64,000 nucleotides of DNA from CAILUG01 sp903844415 (GTDB taxonomy: Bacteria; Pseudomonadota; Gammaproteobacteria; Pseudomonadales; Pseudohongiellaceae): NCBI GenBank assembly GCA_947477655.1, contig CANJTS010000005.1, positions 124,001 through 188,000 on the forward strand, written 5' to 3'. The number at the start of each line of letters is the position of its first letter. Position 1 is the stretch's first letter. Of this stretch, positions 52,138 through 61,746 are shown in pieces. A program made the translations under genes and the position numbers. Under the pieces are notes generated by a model. It was not told the origin of the DNA and searched no databases. It saw nothing but the letters and a program-made list of their open reading frames with translations.

Positions 52138-53402
52138 AGCATCTCCATTACCGCTGCTACAGTGTAGAAAGAACCGGTTACGACAATGACATCATTAGGA
52201 TCAGCTGCGCTACAAGCTGAGACCAGAGCTGCTGCAACTGAAGGATGACAAATGACTTCTGACACACCCAGTTTCAACGCATGATTATATATGATTTTGG
52301 CCGAAGCGCCGCGCTCCCCAGTAAGAGTTGCTGCATGAATTTGAGTAACTATCGGTGCCAAGATCTGTAACACTGAGGCACTGTCTTTATCTACCAGCAT
52401 TCCTATTACCAGTTGCACCTTACAGCCGCTAAATCGTGTACGAATATTGTTGGCAAGGTTGCTAGCAGCGTGTGGATTGTGTGCAACATCAAGGATGAGT
52501 CGATGTCCTTTATAAGTGACCTCCTGAAATCTGCCGGGCAAAGTTGTGGTCGCCAAGCCTTGAAGTATATGCTCTGGTTTGAACTCACCAACCAAACAAT
52601 AAAGTGCCTGAATCACCGCTGAGGCATTATCGTGCGGGAAAGTCATCAACGGTAATTGTGCCATTTGCAATAATACATTGTCGTTCGATGTACCCTGCCA
52701 TGTCCACTGATCACTCCCTTGCTGCCAACCGAATTGCTTACCTTGGCATAACAGTTTCGTTCCGATTTTTTTTGCATGTTGTAGCACGGAATCCGGCGGC
52801 TCTAACGCACCATAAATTGCATATTGATGAGGGCGAAAAATTCCAGCCTTTTCTATTCCTATTTGTTCACGCGTTGTACCAAGCCATTCCATGTGATCCA
52901 ACTCCACATTGGTAAGGATACTTACATCAGGATCGAGAATATTCACTGCATCCAATCTGCCACCGAGACCAACTTCCAAAATCATGAAGTTTGGTTGTTG
53001 CAAAGCAAAATAATACAATGCAGCGAGAGTGCCATATTCAAAATAAGTAAGGGAAATTTCAGCGCGGACTGCTTCAACTGCTTTAAAAGCTGCGCAGAGA
53101 TTGTCATCGCTAACCTGCATGCCGTTGTAACAAACTCTTTCGTTGTATTTGTGCAAATGGGGTGAAGTGTAAGTGCCAACGGTATAACCAGCACAGAGCA
53201 TAATGTTGGTCAGCATGGCGACCGTAGAACCCTTACCGTTAGTTCCACCCACTATGACAATTTGAGTTGCCTTGAAATCCAGAGCCATCCGGCGTTGAAC
53301 TGTCTGCACTCGTTCAAGCCCAAGCTCAATGGTGCTGGGGTGTAATTGTTCCAGCCAGCTCAACCAGCTTCGCAAATCCATATTGGGGTTAGCCTGCTTC
53401 AT
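52134..53402 (-). CDS. folC: Folylpolyglutamate synthase / dihydrofolate synthase
   Basis: FolC adds glutamate to dihydropteroate and to folates. The 422 residues have the P-loop 'GGTNGKGSTVAML', 'TSPHLHKYNERV', 'LEVGLGGRLDAVN', 'NVELDHMEWLG', 'EKAGIFR' and 'LILDVAHNPHAA' in standard order. It sits downstream of accD with a 45-nt gap and is coupled to the SPOR gene. Confidence 0.96.
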   Translation of the reverse strand: MKQANPNMDLRSWLSWLEQLHPSTIELGLERVQTVQRRMALDFKATQIVIVGGTNGKGSTVAMLTNIMLCAGYTVGTYTSPHLHKYNERVCYNGMQVSDDNLCAAFKAVEAVRAEISLTYFEYGTLAALYYFALQQPNFMILEVGLGGRLDAVNILDPDVSILTNVELDHMEWLGTTREQIGIEKAGIFRPHQYAIYGALEPPDSVLQHAKKIGTKLLCQGKQFGWQQGSDQWTWQGTSNDNVLLQMAQLPLMTFPHDNASAVIQALYCLVGEFKPEHILQGLATTTLPGRFQEVTYKGHRLILDVAHNPHAASNLANNIRTRFSGCKVQLVIGMLVDKDSASVLQILAPIVTQIHAATLTGERGASAKIIYNHALKLGVSEVICHPSVAAALVSACSAADPNDVIVVTGSFYTVAAVMEML

Positions 53403-53447
53403 AATACAGTTGCTGCTGGCATGATAAAAATGAGATTCGGGTGTGGA

Positions 53448-54362
53448 TTAAATCTGGTTCAAGCCAATGGATTTAAGTGTTTTACCTGGTGAGTAAAGCA
53501 CTAGCGGCATCAGCTTTTTGATTAGAGAACTGATGCGTTCCTTTAAATGATGGCGATGGACAACCATATCAATGGCCCCGTGCTCCAATAGAAACTCACT
53601 GCGTTGAAAACCTTCTGGCAGTCTTTCCCTTACGGTTTGGCGAATGACATCCTGACCTGCAAATCCGATGAAAGCACGTGGTTCGGCTATATTAATATCG
53701 CCAAGCATTGCCAAACTTGCTGAAACACCTCCATATACCGGATCAACAAGTACAGATATATACAGCAGACCATGTTGTTTCATTTTCTCCAACGCTGCCG
53801 CAGTTTTGGCCATTTGCATCAAAGATATGAGGGCCTCCTGCATGCGGGCACCACCGCTGGTTGCAAAACACACTAGGGGCAACCTGCGCTCTAGACATCG
53901 ATTTACTGCCATGGTGAATTTTTCTCCCACCACTGCGCCCATTGAGCCTCCAATAAATCCAAATTCAAATGCGGCAACTACCAGTCCCCGACCATTGATC
54001 CGACCTTCTTTTACAACCAAGGCATCTTTTTCACCAGTGACCTTGCTAGCAATAACAAGCCGGTCTTTGTATTTTTTCAGGTCTTTAAATTTCAGGATGT
54101 CGATGGGTTCGATATTGGCACCAATTTCGGTCTGGTCATTGACATCTAGAATCATTGCCAGCCGTTGGCGTGCAGTGATACGCAAGTGGTGATCACATTT
54201 TGGACACACATCCATGTTTTCACTAAGGTTTTCTCGATACAGAACTGCTTCACAACTCGGACATTTTTTCCACAAACCTTCTGGCACACTACGACTTTTT
54301 GCAGTGACACTAGCTTTTAAAATAGTAGGAAGAATTTTATCAATCCATCTACTCATAGGCAC
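53448..54362 (-). CDS. accD: Acetyl-CoA carboxylase carboxyltransferase subunit beta
   Basis: AccD, with AccA, transfers carboxyl from biotin to acetyl-CoA for fatty-acid synthesis. The 304 residues show the N-terminal zinc ribbon (CPSC ... CPKC, about residues 34-56) and the crotonase-like core with 'FGFIGGSMGAVVGEK', 'ATSGGARMQEALISLMQM', 'VYGGVSASLAMLGD' and 'IGFAGQDVIRQT'. It follows trpA by 28 nt, an order known from Pseudomonas relatives as trp-accD-folC. Confidence 0.97.
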   Translation of the reverse strand: MPMSRWIDKILPTILKASVTAKSRSVPEGLWKKCPSCEAVLYRENLSENMDVCPKCDHHLRITARQRLAMILDVNDQTEIGANIEPIDILKFKDLKKYKDRLVIASKVTGEKDALVVKEGRINGRGLVVAAFEFGFIGGSMGAVVGEKFTMAVNRCLERRLPLVCFATSGGARMQEALISLMQMAKTAAALEKMKQHGLLYISVLVDPVYGGVSASLAMLGDINIAEPRAFIGFAGQDVIRQTVRERLPEGFQRSEFLLEHGAIDMVVHRHHLKERISSLIKKLMPLVLYSPGKTLKSIGLNQI

Positions 54363-54390
54363 CTCATAATTGAGTTAATACTGCTGTTCT

Positions 54391-55218
54391 TCAATTGCAT
54401 TTGTTACTTGCATCCATGGCAACGCGCATGGTTCTGATAAGAGCTGTATGTGCCACTAATTCGGCCGCACTGTAATTAACATTGTTTTTCAGCTGCTCAA
54501 TTTTATTGATCAGCGCACTACCAACAACTACCGCATCGGCTACTGTTGCTATTCGTGCAGCAGTCTCACTATCGCTAATGCCAAACCCTACGCCCAAAGG
54601 TAATGTGGTGTGTTGACGAAGTAAGGTCAGATTACTGACTACCGACTCCACATCAAGATGCCCTGCCCCAGTAACGCCTTTAAGTGAGACGTAATACACA
54701 TAACCACTGCTGAGTTTACAAATGGTTTCTGCACGTTGGGCATTGGTGGTAGGTGCCACGAGAAAAATTGTATCAAGCCCTGCTCCCCTCAAGATGGCAT
54801 GCAGATCACCGGCTTCTTCTGGTGGCATATCCACCAACAACACACCATCAACACCAGCACTGAGACAAGCATCCGCAAAAATTTGATAACCCATACATTC
54901 GACTGGATTCAAATATCCCATCAGTACTATCGGTGTTATGTTGTTGCTGGTGCGAAATTTTTTGACTAGATCGAGTACATCAATCAGCCGCGTATGCATT
55001 GCCAGTGATCGCTCAACTGCGCGTTGGATGACCGGGCCATCAGCGGAGGGGTCACTGAAGGGAAATCCCAATTCAATCACATCGGCACCATTGACCACCA
55101 AAGCATGCATAAGGCCCAGACTAGTTTCCAGATTAGGATCACCCGCCGTGATGTAGGGGATCAAGGCTTTTTTACCCTGGGTTTTCAACTGGGAAAAACA
55201 TTGCGAGATACGACTCAT
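54391..55218 (-). CDS. trpA: Tryptophan synthase alpha subunit
   Basis: TrpA cleaves indole-glycerol phosphate to indole. The 275 residues have 'VIELGFPFSDPSADGPVIQRA' (in parts), containing the catalytic Glu and Asp, 'DGVLLVDMPPEEA', 'YVYYVSLKGVTGAG' and 'LGVGFGISDSE'. The N-terminus 'ALIPYITAGDPN' is typical. It follows trpB by 84 nt. Confidence 0.97.
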   Translation of the reverse strand: MSRISQCFSQLKTQGKKALIPYITAGDPNLETSLGLMHALVVNGADVIELGFPFSDPSADGPVIQRAVERSLAMHTRLIDVLDLVKKFRTSNNITPIVLMGYLNPVECMGYQIFADACLSAGVDGVLLVDMPPEEAGDLHAILRGAGLDTIFLVAPTTNAQRAETICKLSSGYVYYVSLKGVTGAGHLDVESVVSNLTLLRQHTTLPLGVGFGISDSETAARIATVADAVVVGSALINKIEQLKNNVNYSAAELVAHTALIRTMRVAMDASNKCN

Positions 55219-55302
55219 AAACTGCCAGCTCTATAAAAGTTATTAAATGCGAATTTTTACAGCATTGACTAGAAGCACCTGTACTAGGCTGAACTACTTC
55301 CA

Positions 55303-56523
55303 CTACAGCTGGATATTATCTATTTCCGCTATGGTCTGCAGATCCTTGTCACCACGACCAGATAAATTCAACACCATGATGTGAGTACTGGGTAATGTGG
55401 GGGCAACCTGCATTGCGTACGCTATGGCATGACTGGATTCAAGCGCAGGAATAATACCTTCACAGCGTGTCAGGAAACGGAAAGCATCAAGCGCCTCGGC
55501 ATCAGTCACAGAAGTGTATTCTGCCCGTTGTATATCTTTGAGCCAGGAATGTTCAGGACCAACCCCTGGATAGTCGAGTCCAGCAGATACCGAATGGGTT
55601 TCAATAATTTGTCCGTCAGCATCCTTCATCAGATACGTGCGATTGCCATGCAAAACACCTGGCTGACCAGCTGTTAGGGGTGCAGCGTGTTTGCCTGTAG
55701 CAATGCCAAGCCCACCAGCTTCGACACCAATCATGCGTACTTGGGTGTCGGCAATAAATGGATAAAACAAACCAATGGCATTGGAGCCCCCTCCCACACA
55801 AGCGACCAATGAATCGGGTAAACGACCAAACTGCGCCATACTTTGTTGTTTCACTTCACGGCCAATCACGCTTTGAAAATCTCGCACTAACATTGGATAA
55901 GGATGCGGCCCTGCCACGGTCCCAATAATGTAATATGTATTATCAACATTGGTGGCCCAATCGCGTAGCGCTTCGTTCAACGCATCTTTCAGGGTACAAG
56001 ATCCAGAGCTAACTCCCACTACATTGGCTCCCAGCATTTTCATGCGAAAGACATTAGCCGACTGGCGCTTGATATCCTCTGTTCCCATGAACACATGACA
56101 TTCCAACCCAAGACGAGCAGCTACTGTGGCAGTGGCTACACCGTGTTGACCAGCTCCAGTTTCGGCGATGATGCGAGTCTTGCCCATGGCTCGTGCCAAC
56201 AAGGCCTGTCCTATTGTGTTATTAACCTTATGAGCACCGGTATGATTGAGGTCTTCACGTTTTAAAAGAATCTGCGCGCCGCCTAACTTCTGAGTCATAC
56301 GTTGCGCGTGATACAAGGGCGAGGGTCGGCCTACGTAATGAGTAAGATCATGATCAATTTCGGCCCAGAACGCTGGGTCTTGCTTCATGACTTCATATTG
56401 TCGGGTTAAGGCCTCCAATGCAGGTATCAGGGTTTCACCCACAAAAATACCACCGTAGGGACCAAAATGGCCTCCAACATCGGGATAGTTGTAATTTGCA
56501 AATCTGTTATCAATGTTTGACAC
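55303..56523 (-). CDS. trpB: Tryptophan synthase beta subunit
   Basis: TrpB joins indole and serine with PLP. The 406 residues contain 'DLNHTGAHKVNNTIGQ' (PLP Lys), 'AETGAGQHGVATA', 'VACVGGGSNAIGLFYPF' (phosphate loop) and 'NLSGRGDKD'. It lies 48 nt after trpF. No leader peptide or attenuator was seen before it. Confidence 0.97.
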   Translation of the reverse strand: MSNIDNRFANYNYPDVGGHFGPYGGIFVGETLIPALEALTRQYEVMKQDPAFWAEIDHDLTHYVGRPSPLYHAQRMTQKLGGAQILLKREDLNHTGAHKVNNTIGQALLARAMGKTRIIAETGAGQHGVATATVAARLGLECHVFMGTEDIKRQSANVFRMKMLGANVVGVSSGSCTLKDALNEALRDWATNVDNTYYIIGTVAGPHPYPMLVRDFQSVIGREVKQQSMAQFGRLPDSLVACVGGGSNAIGLFYPFIADTQVRMIGVEAGGLGIATGKHAAPLTAGQPGVLHGNRTYLMKDADGQIIETHSVSAGLDYPGVGPEHSWLKDIQRAEYTSVTDAEALDAFRFLTRCEGIIPALESSHAIAYAMQVAPTLPSTHIMVLNLSGRGDKDLQTIAEIDNIQL

Positions 56524-56571
56524 GGTAAACCTCAGCTAATATCCAACTTTTGCTTGCCACTTCTCTATTTT

Positions 56572-57219
56572 TTAAACGCTATGCACTGCTGCTACAAACT
56601 GCTTTATCAATTCTACTGATTTAATCCCGGGGGCACTTTCCACACCGGAACTTACATCCACTGCCCAAGGTTTAGTATGCGTAATTGCTTGTGCAACATT
56701 ATTTGGATGTAATCCTCCAGCCAAAATAAGGCGGGTTGCCGGTTTAAGAACTCCTTGCAGTGGATCCAACAATGACCAGTCGAAGGTTGAACCGCTACCG
56801 CCGTGCAATTTTTCGTGCCAAGTATCGAGCAGAATGCCCTGAGCAGTTGTGTATTCCCGAATACTTTGACCAATGTCTAATTGTGGATTTACACGCAGCG
56901 CTTTCAAATAAGGACGCATGAATCCTGCACAAAAGTGTGGACTTTCTTCACCGTGAAACTGCAATACATCCAAGTCTACCTGTTCCAAAACTGCTCGTAC
57001 TTGTGCTTGTGTGGCATTCACAAACAAGCCAACTTTGGTGACAAACGGTGGCAATGCATCAACAAGAATCTGGGCCTGTGCAATGCTAACAACACGTGGG
57101 CTATGGGGATAAAAAACCAGACCGATCGCATCAACACCAGCATCGGCAGCATGCACCGCATCTTGTACACGGGTGATGCCACAGATTTTTATTCTGGTTC
57201 TTGTGGGAGGTAAATTCAC
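56572..57219 (-). CDS. trpF: Phosphoribosylanthranilate isomerase
   Basis: TrpF is the third enzyme of tryptophan synthesis. The 215-residue barrel has 'IKICGITRVQDA' with the catalytic Cys, 'LQFHGEESP', 'LAGGLHPNNV' and 'AVDVSSGVESAPGIK' with the catalytic Asp. It stands between truA and trpB; trpC and trpD are not in the window. Confidence 0.96.
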   Translation of the reverse strand: MNLPPTRTRIKICGITRVQDAVHAADAGVDAIGLVFYPHSPRVVSIAQAQILVDALPPFVTKVGLFVNATQAQVRAVLEQVDLDVLQFHGEESPHFCAGFMRPYLKALRVNPQLDIGQSIREYTTAQGILLDTWHEKLHGGSGSTFDWSLLDPLQGVLKPATRLILAGGLHPNNVAQAITHTKPWAVDVSSGVESAPGIKSVELIKQFVAAVHSV

Positions 57220-57283
57220 GGACTGCTGCCTTCAGTAACAAGTGCACAATTCTAGCAAAATGATACACGCCAGACCATGTTAA

Positions 57284-58141
57284 TCAGTGCTGTAAAAAAG
57301 ACATGTACGGAATACTTTCAGGAGCAGATGGCAAGTTGAAAATGGCTGGATATTGCACTTTAATAAGGCTTAGCCCACGGGCAGGAGCAGTAACTCCGGC
57401 ACTGTTGCGGTCACGTAAATCCAACACTTCTCTTGCCCATTGAGTAGATTTGCGGCCATTTCCAATTGAAAGCAACACACCCATGATGTTGCGCACCATA
57501 TGTAACAAAAATGCATTGGCCTCAATTTCCATCACGACCAATTCTGCGTGACGGGCAACGTTTAATTCAAGCAGATTGCGCATGGGTGTACGTGATTGAC
57601 AGGCCACTGCCCGATACGAGGTAAAGTCATTTTCTCCTAACAACAATTGGCCGGCTGTATGCATAGCCTGAGCATCAAGGGGCAAATGATAGTGCGTAAC
57701 AAAATCCGCCAGCAAAGCCGGACGCACATCGGCATTGAAGAGAGAATAGCGGTAGCGTCTACTTTGGGCAGAAAACCGCGCATGAAAAGCAGCCGGGACT
57801 GAATGTGCCCAACGTACACAAACATGTTTATTCAAGAGTGAATTGGTGCCGTGTACCCAGGCTTGTAGTGGTCTGCTACTGCTGGTGTCAAAATGCACGA
57901 TTTGGCCATTGGCATGCACACCAGCATCAGTACGACCGGCACAATATATTTTTACTGGGTGGTCTGCGATGCGGGAAAGAGCACTTTCCAAAGTTTCCTG
58001 AACAGTAGAAAGAGCCGGATTTAACTGAGTTTGCCAGCCATTGAAAACACTGCCGTCATATTCGACACACAAAGCCAAGCGTTTATCTTGTGTGGAAATG
58101 GCCACTGTTGACTCAAGTGTTTGAATCAGGAATTTTGCCAC
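57284..58141 (-). CDS. truA: tRNA pseudouridine(38-40) synthase
   Basis: TruA converts uridines 38-40 of the tRNA anticodon stem to pseudouridine. The 285 residues have the catalytic Asp motif 'YCAGRTDAGVHANGQ', 'YDGSVFNGWQ', 'RRYRYSLFN' and 'FLLHMVRNIMGVL'. From ATG 58141 the N-terminus extends about 20 residues past the usual start and overlaps fimV by 16 nt. No later ATG precedes the conserved core, so this start is kept. Confidence 0.95.
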   Translation of the reverse strand: MAKFLIQTLESTVAISTQDKRLALCVEYDGSVFNGWQTQLNPALSTVQETLESALSRIADHPVKIYCAGRTDAGVHANGQIVHFDTSSSRPLQAWVHGTNSLLNKHVCVRWAHSVPAAFHARFSAQSRRYRYSLFNADVRPALLADFVTHYHLPLDAQAMHTAGQLLLGENDFTSYRAVACQSRTPMRNLLELNVARHAELVVMEIEANAFLLHMVRNIMGVLLSIGNGRKSTQWAREVLDLRDRNSAGVTAPARGLSLIKVQYPAIFNLPSAPESIPYMSFLQH

Positions 58142-59820
58142 TGTTGTTGCAAGCGTCTTGCTGCAGCAACCTGATCTGAATTGCCATCAGCCTTAACTTC
58201 TTCAAGAATTTCGAGTGCTCCAACTATGTCTCCCATCGCTTCATAGGCGACTGCAAGATCGAGCTTGGTATCACATTCATCCATGGCACTGGCTTCAAAG
58301 GATATTTCTTCTTCGGTATTATCCAAGGTATTTTCATCAAAATTGAGCGTGTCGAGATCAAACTCTGTTTCTTCGATCGCTGGGCTGTGCGCCTCGTTAT
58401 CATCCACTTTTTGAGGTTGAGACAAAGTGGTATTTAGCTGCGTCGTTACTGGCAAGTCTTCTTCTGGAAAATCATCGAGTCCAAGAGAAACATCTATACG
58501 TCTGTCTGCCTCCGCCGAGTGCTTTCGGCTGAAAGGAGCCAGCAAAGCAACTAACTTGTTTAAGAGGCCGGACCCTGAATACGCAGATGTGTTGTCAACG
58601 CTTTCTGTCTCGAAATCTAGTTCAGCAACTTCTGCCCTGCGGCGCTTTATAAATAAAAAACCTAAAACGCTAATTATCAGCACCACTAAGGTACTCATCA
58701 AAACTGCAGTGCTTTCCAGCATGGTGGCGATGGATCCCATAATGCCATTTTGGGAAGCGGCATCTGCAGCAAGTTTTTCCTGTGTTGCAGATGTCCCTTG
58801 TGCTGTAGTTAACGCCCGTTGTGCAGCAGCCGCCAGATCTGCCTGCAATTTAGCAATACGCTCATCTTCTAAGGCGATGATATTTTGCAGAATGTCTATT
58901 TCTTGCTCCAAACTTGCTAACTGTGAATTCAGCTCAAGGTTTTCTAAACGAGCTCGATCCAGATTTTCCTCACTGAGCATTAACTCATTTTCAAGTGCTG
59001 CAATTGTTGCACCCAAGTCACCGTTGCCGGCGTTGGCGTCCTGATCATCAGTCAAGACTGACAACTCATCCTGCAATTGGGGTGCTCTAGTAACAGAGGT
59101 GTTGTCGGAGACACCTACTAAGGGTTCTAGGTTGAGTTGCTGATTCTGCTGATTTACTTCTGTTAAAGCTGTTGCTTGATCAACCAAACTAATTTCCTGC
59201 AGCGTGGGAATACGCAACACACGGCCAGTCAAAATACGATTGATGTTGTTGTTAACGAAAGCATCTTCATTAGTACGCACAATTGCGAGCATCATTTGCT
59301 CGATACCAACTTCGGTAGTGGGGCGGGTAGTCATCGCGATCTGAAACAGATTATCACCACTGTTTACAGTGTATTGATTGCTGGAATCGGCGGGAACATT
59401 TACAGCTTCACTGGCTGCATCCGGCAAATCCAGTAACACGGTGTATTCACGCAGCAACTTGCCATTTGGCAAAGTTGCGTTGATGATGAAATACAAAAAA
59501 AGTTCTTCCACCGGGCTGGAGGTGGTTAGATGAATCTTTCCTGTGTCACCATTTAGCACTACTTCAAATTGAACTTGGGCTACCAGAGGAGATAGTTCAA
59601 TGTTGGCTCGTGCAAAATCTTCTTCAGTACCCATCGATATGCTGAGCTGGTTTTCATCCAGACCAGATACATCTAAGAGCTCTATACTGGCATCAAGTGG
59701 TTGATAGAGGCCTGACTCGAGAGTGATCTCGCCCAGCGCTTGGGCAAATGTAAGCTGTGAAAATGCCAAGCCACTGGCCATTATTATGCCAATATTTAAC
59801 GCTTTGAAGCTCGCCAGCAT
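58126..59820 (-). CDS. fimV: FimV/HubP-family polar protein
   Basis: FimV/HubP proteins are inner-membrane polar organisers linked to type IV pilus assembly and c-di-GMP signalling. The 564-residue precursor has a signal peptide (to about residue 27). The FimV N-terminal domain follows ('LGEITLESGLYQPLDASIEL', 'VLLDLPD'), then a LysM-like domain ('NQYTVNSGDNLFQIA', about 150-207). A coiled coil covers about 270-330, a membrane helix about 368-390 ('STLVVLIISVLGFLFI'), and an acidic region leads to the C-terminal TPR-like FimV motif ('TKLDLAVAYEAMGDIVGALEIL'). It is clearly shorter than Pseudomonas FimV (about 900 residues). Confidence 0.92.
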   Translation of the reverse strand: MLASFKALNIGIIMASGLAFSQLTFAQALGEITLESGLYQPLDASIELLDVSGLDENQLSISMGTEEDFARANIELSPLVAQVQFEVVLNGDTGKIHLTTSSPVEELFLYFIINATLPNGKLLREYTVLLDLPDAASEAVNVPADSSNQYTVNSGDNLFQIAMTTRPTTEVGIEQMMLAIVRTNEDAFVNNNINRILTGRVLRIPTLQEISLVDQATALTEVNQQNQQLNLEPLVGVSDNTSVTRAPQLQDELSVLTDDQDANAGNGDLGATIAALENELMLSEENLDRARLENLELNSQLASLEQEIDILQNIIALEDERIAKLQADLAAAAQRALTTAQGTSATQEKLAADAASQNGIMGSIATMLESTAVLMSTLVVLIISVLGFLFIKRRRAEVAELDFETESVDNTSAYSGSGLLNKLVALLAPFSRKHSAEADRRIDVSLGLDDFPEEDLPVTTQLNTTLSQPQKVDDNEAHSPAIEETEFDLDTLNFDENTLDNTEEEISFEASAMDECDTKLDLAVAYEAMGDIVGALEILEEVKADGNSDQVAAARRLQQQWQNS

Positions 59821-59922
59821 AGGTTGTCATCCATCTTGCTTATATTAGAGGTTGCTATAGGCCTTGGTTTGGACTCGCAATCTAATTTCAGTTTTACATT
59901 TAAAACCTACTACAAGTATTAA

Positions 59923-60945
59923 TTATATGTAGTCTTTTATCAACAACTCAGCAATCTGAACTGAGTTTAATGCAGCCCCTTTACGTAAATTGTCAGAGAC
60001 TACCCACATATTAATTCCGTGGGGATGGGAGATGTCTTTACGAATGCGGCCAACCCACACTTCATCACGATCAGTGCCTTCGCCTATTGGTGTGGGATAA
60101 CCACCATTTTCTCGCTTATCCATAACTTTTACGCCAGGCGCTTTTTCCAGCAGACGACGAACTTCTTCCGGAGTGATCAGATCGCGGGTTTCAAAATGGA
60201 CAGCTTCAGAATGAGAATAGAAAACAGGCACCCTTACACAAGTAGGATTTACCATGATGGATTCATCTTCAAGAATCTTGCGTGTTTCCCACACCATTTT
60301 CATTTCTTCTTTGGTGTAACCGTTGTCCATGAATACATCGATATGGGGCAAGACGTTAAAAGCAATCTGTTTTGGATAGACAGAAATTTCAGGCTTCATG
60401 CCGTTAAGCAGTTTAGCTGTCTGGCCAGCCAATTCGTCGATAGCTTCTTTTCCTGTTCCTGAGACCGATTGATAAGTCGCAACATTGATACGGGTGATAC
60501 CCACTTTTGCATGAATTGGCTTGAGAGCTACCAACATTTGAATAGTGGAACAATTTGGGTTAGCAATAATATTATGTTTTTTGTAGTGGACTAGAGCGTG
60601 AGGATTCACTTCCGGGATGATCAGGGGGATATCAGCCTCATAGCGAAATTGAGAAGTATTGTCGACAACGATGCAACCTGCTTTTCCGGCTAAGGGCGCA
60701 TAAACAGCGGAAACACTAGCGCCTGGAGAAAACAGTCCGATCTGTGCTTTAGTAAAATCAAAATCTTTAAGATTTTCAACCATATACTGCTTATTATTAA
60801 AACTAAGTGTTTCACCCGCACTACGCTCACTAGCCAACAGATATAACTGGTCTACAGGGAACTTGCGCTCTTCCAGTATCCTGAGCATGGTTTTGCCAAC
60901 TGCACCGGTGGCACCGACAATTGCAACATTATATTTTTTACTCAT
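59923..60945 (-). CDS. asd: Aspartate-semialdehyde dehydrogenase
   Basis: Asd makes aspartate semialdehyde for Lys, Thr, Met and diaminopimelate. The 340 residues have 'VAIVGATGAVGKTMLRIL' (NADP), the nucleophile Cys in 'IIANPNCSTIQML', 'YQSVSGTGKEAIDEL' and the His-containing 'YSHSEAVHFET'. It is of the shorter type that sits next to fimV in Pseudomonas rather than the E. coli 367-residue type. An AGGAG site precedes the ATG and follows directly on a hairpin. Confidence 0.96.
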   Translation of the reverse strand: MSKKYNVAIVGATGAVGKTMLRILEERKFPVDQLYLLASERSAGETLSFNNKQYMVENLKDFDFTKAQIGLFSPGASVSAVYAPLAGKAGCIVVDNTSQFRYEADIPLIIPEVNPHALVHYKKHNIIANPNCSTIQMLVALKPIHAKVGITRINVATYQSVSGTGKEAIDELAGQTAKLLNGMKPEISVYPKQIAFNVLPHIDVFMDNGYTKEEMKMVWETRKILEDESIMVNPTCVRVPVFYSHSEAVHFETRDLITPEEVRRLLEKAPGVKVMDKRENGGYPTPIGEGTDRDEVWVGRIRKDISHPHGINMWVVSDNLRKGAALNSVQIAELLIKDYI

Positions 60946-60965
60946 CTTTTTTATTTCTCCTGCTT

Positions 60966-61004
60966 CACCGGCAACAGGCGTGTTGAAGACACCGGTGGGT
61001 TTTT
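60966..61004. promoter_or_regulatory. Hairpin in the leuD-asd spacer, terminator-like on the plus strand
   Basis: CACCGG (60966-60971) pairs with CCGGTG (60992-60997), and inside it CAACA (60972-60976) pairs with TGTTG (60981-60985). GG and five T follow on the plus strand. Both neighbours are on the minus strand, where the hairpin lies just before the asd ribosome-binding site. It could stop antisense transcripts or affect asd translation. Confidence 0.55.
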
Positions 61005-61050
61005 ACATATTATTGAATTTAAAGCAATTTTAGACAGTATAAAAAGAAAA

Positions 61051-61689
61051 TTAGGCAAACAACCACGGTGATTTATGGCGCCATTTAGCCTCGAAAGTAG
61101 AAATGGCCTCGGCATGTTGCATAGTCATACCTATGTCATCTAGACCGTTAAGAAGGATGTGCTTGCGAGAAGCTTCGATTTCAAAATTTATGATACCTCC
61201 GCTTGGCTTAGTGATGGATTGGTGCTCCAAATCTATATTTAAGTCGTAGCCTGAATTTTGAGTTGTCTCTTGAAATAATTCTTCCACAATTTTGTCATTT
61301 AAAACAACAAGTAAAATTCCATTTTTAATGCAGTTATTGAAGAATATGTCCGCATAACTCGGAGCAATAATGCAGCGAATGCCAAAATCATCCAGCGCCC
61401 AAGGTGCATGCTCTCGACTAGAGCCACAGCCGAAATTTTCACGCGCAAGCAGGATAGAAGCACCTTTATAACGGGCTTGATTGCCTACAAATTCTGGATT
61501 TAGCGGTCGGCCAGTACATTCTTGATCAGGTAAACCCTTATCGAGGTAACGAGCCTCATCAAACAGATTTTTGCCAAATCCAGTACGCTTGATGGATTTT
61601 AAAAATTGTTTGGGAATAATGTAGTCCGTGTCCACATTGGCCCGATCTAGAGGTAATACCAAGCCTTTTTCTGCTATAAATTTTTTCAT
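61051..61689 (-). CDS. leuD: 3-isopropylmalate dehydratase small subunit
   Basis: LeuD, with LeuC, isomerises 2- to 3-isopropylmalate. The 212 residues have 'ANVDTDYIIPKQFLK' and the swivelling-domain motif 'NFGCGSSREHAPWAL'. It follows leuC by 57 nt. leuB, which lies next in many relatives, is not here; asd is the next gene. Confidence 0.97.
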   Translation of the reverse strand: MKKFIAEKGLVLPLDRANVDTDYIIPKQFLKSIKRTGFGKNLFDEARYLDKGLPDQECTGRPLNPEFVGNQARYKGASILLARENFGCGSSREHAPWALDDFGIRCIIAPSYADIFFNNCIKNGILLVVLNDKIVEELFQETTQNSGYDLNIDLEHQSITKPSGGIINFEIEASRKHILLNGLDDIGMTMQHAEAISTFEAKWRHKSPWLFA

Positions 61690-61746
61690 TTTTTTCTTTA
61701 GAATTAAGTTTAGGTTAATAGTTTAATTATTTAATATATATGAATA

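Noticed and set aside
53668..54192. Open frame on the plus strand opposite accD
   Set aside because: It mirrors the accD core, and its low-complexity composition is typical of antisense frames.
58427..59044. Long open frame on the plus strand opposite fimV
   Set aside because: It is a Ser/Ala-rich shadow of the fimV coding frame with no family similarity and no ribosome-binding site.
60946..61050. Lysine riboswitch before asd
   Set aside because: The spacer is too short for the five-helix aptamer, and only a small hairpin is present.
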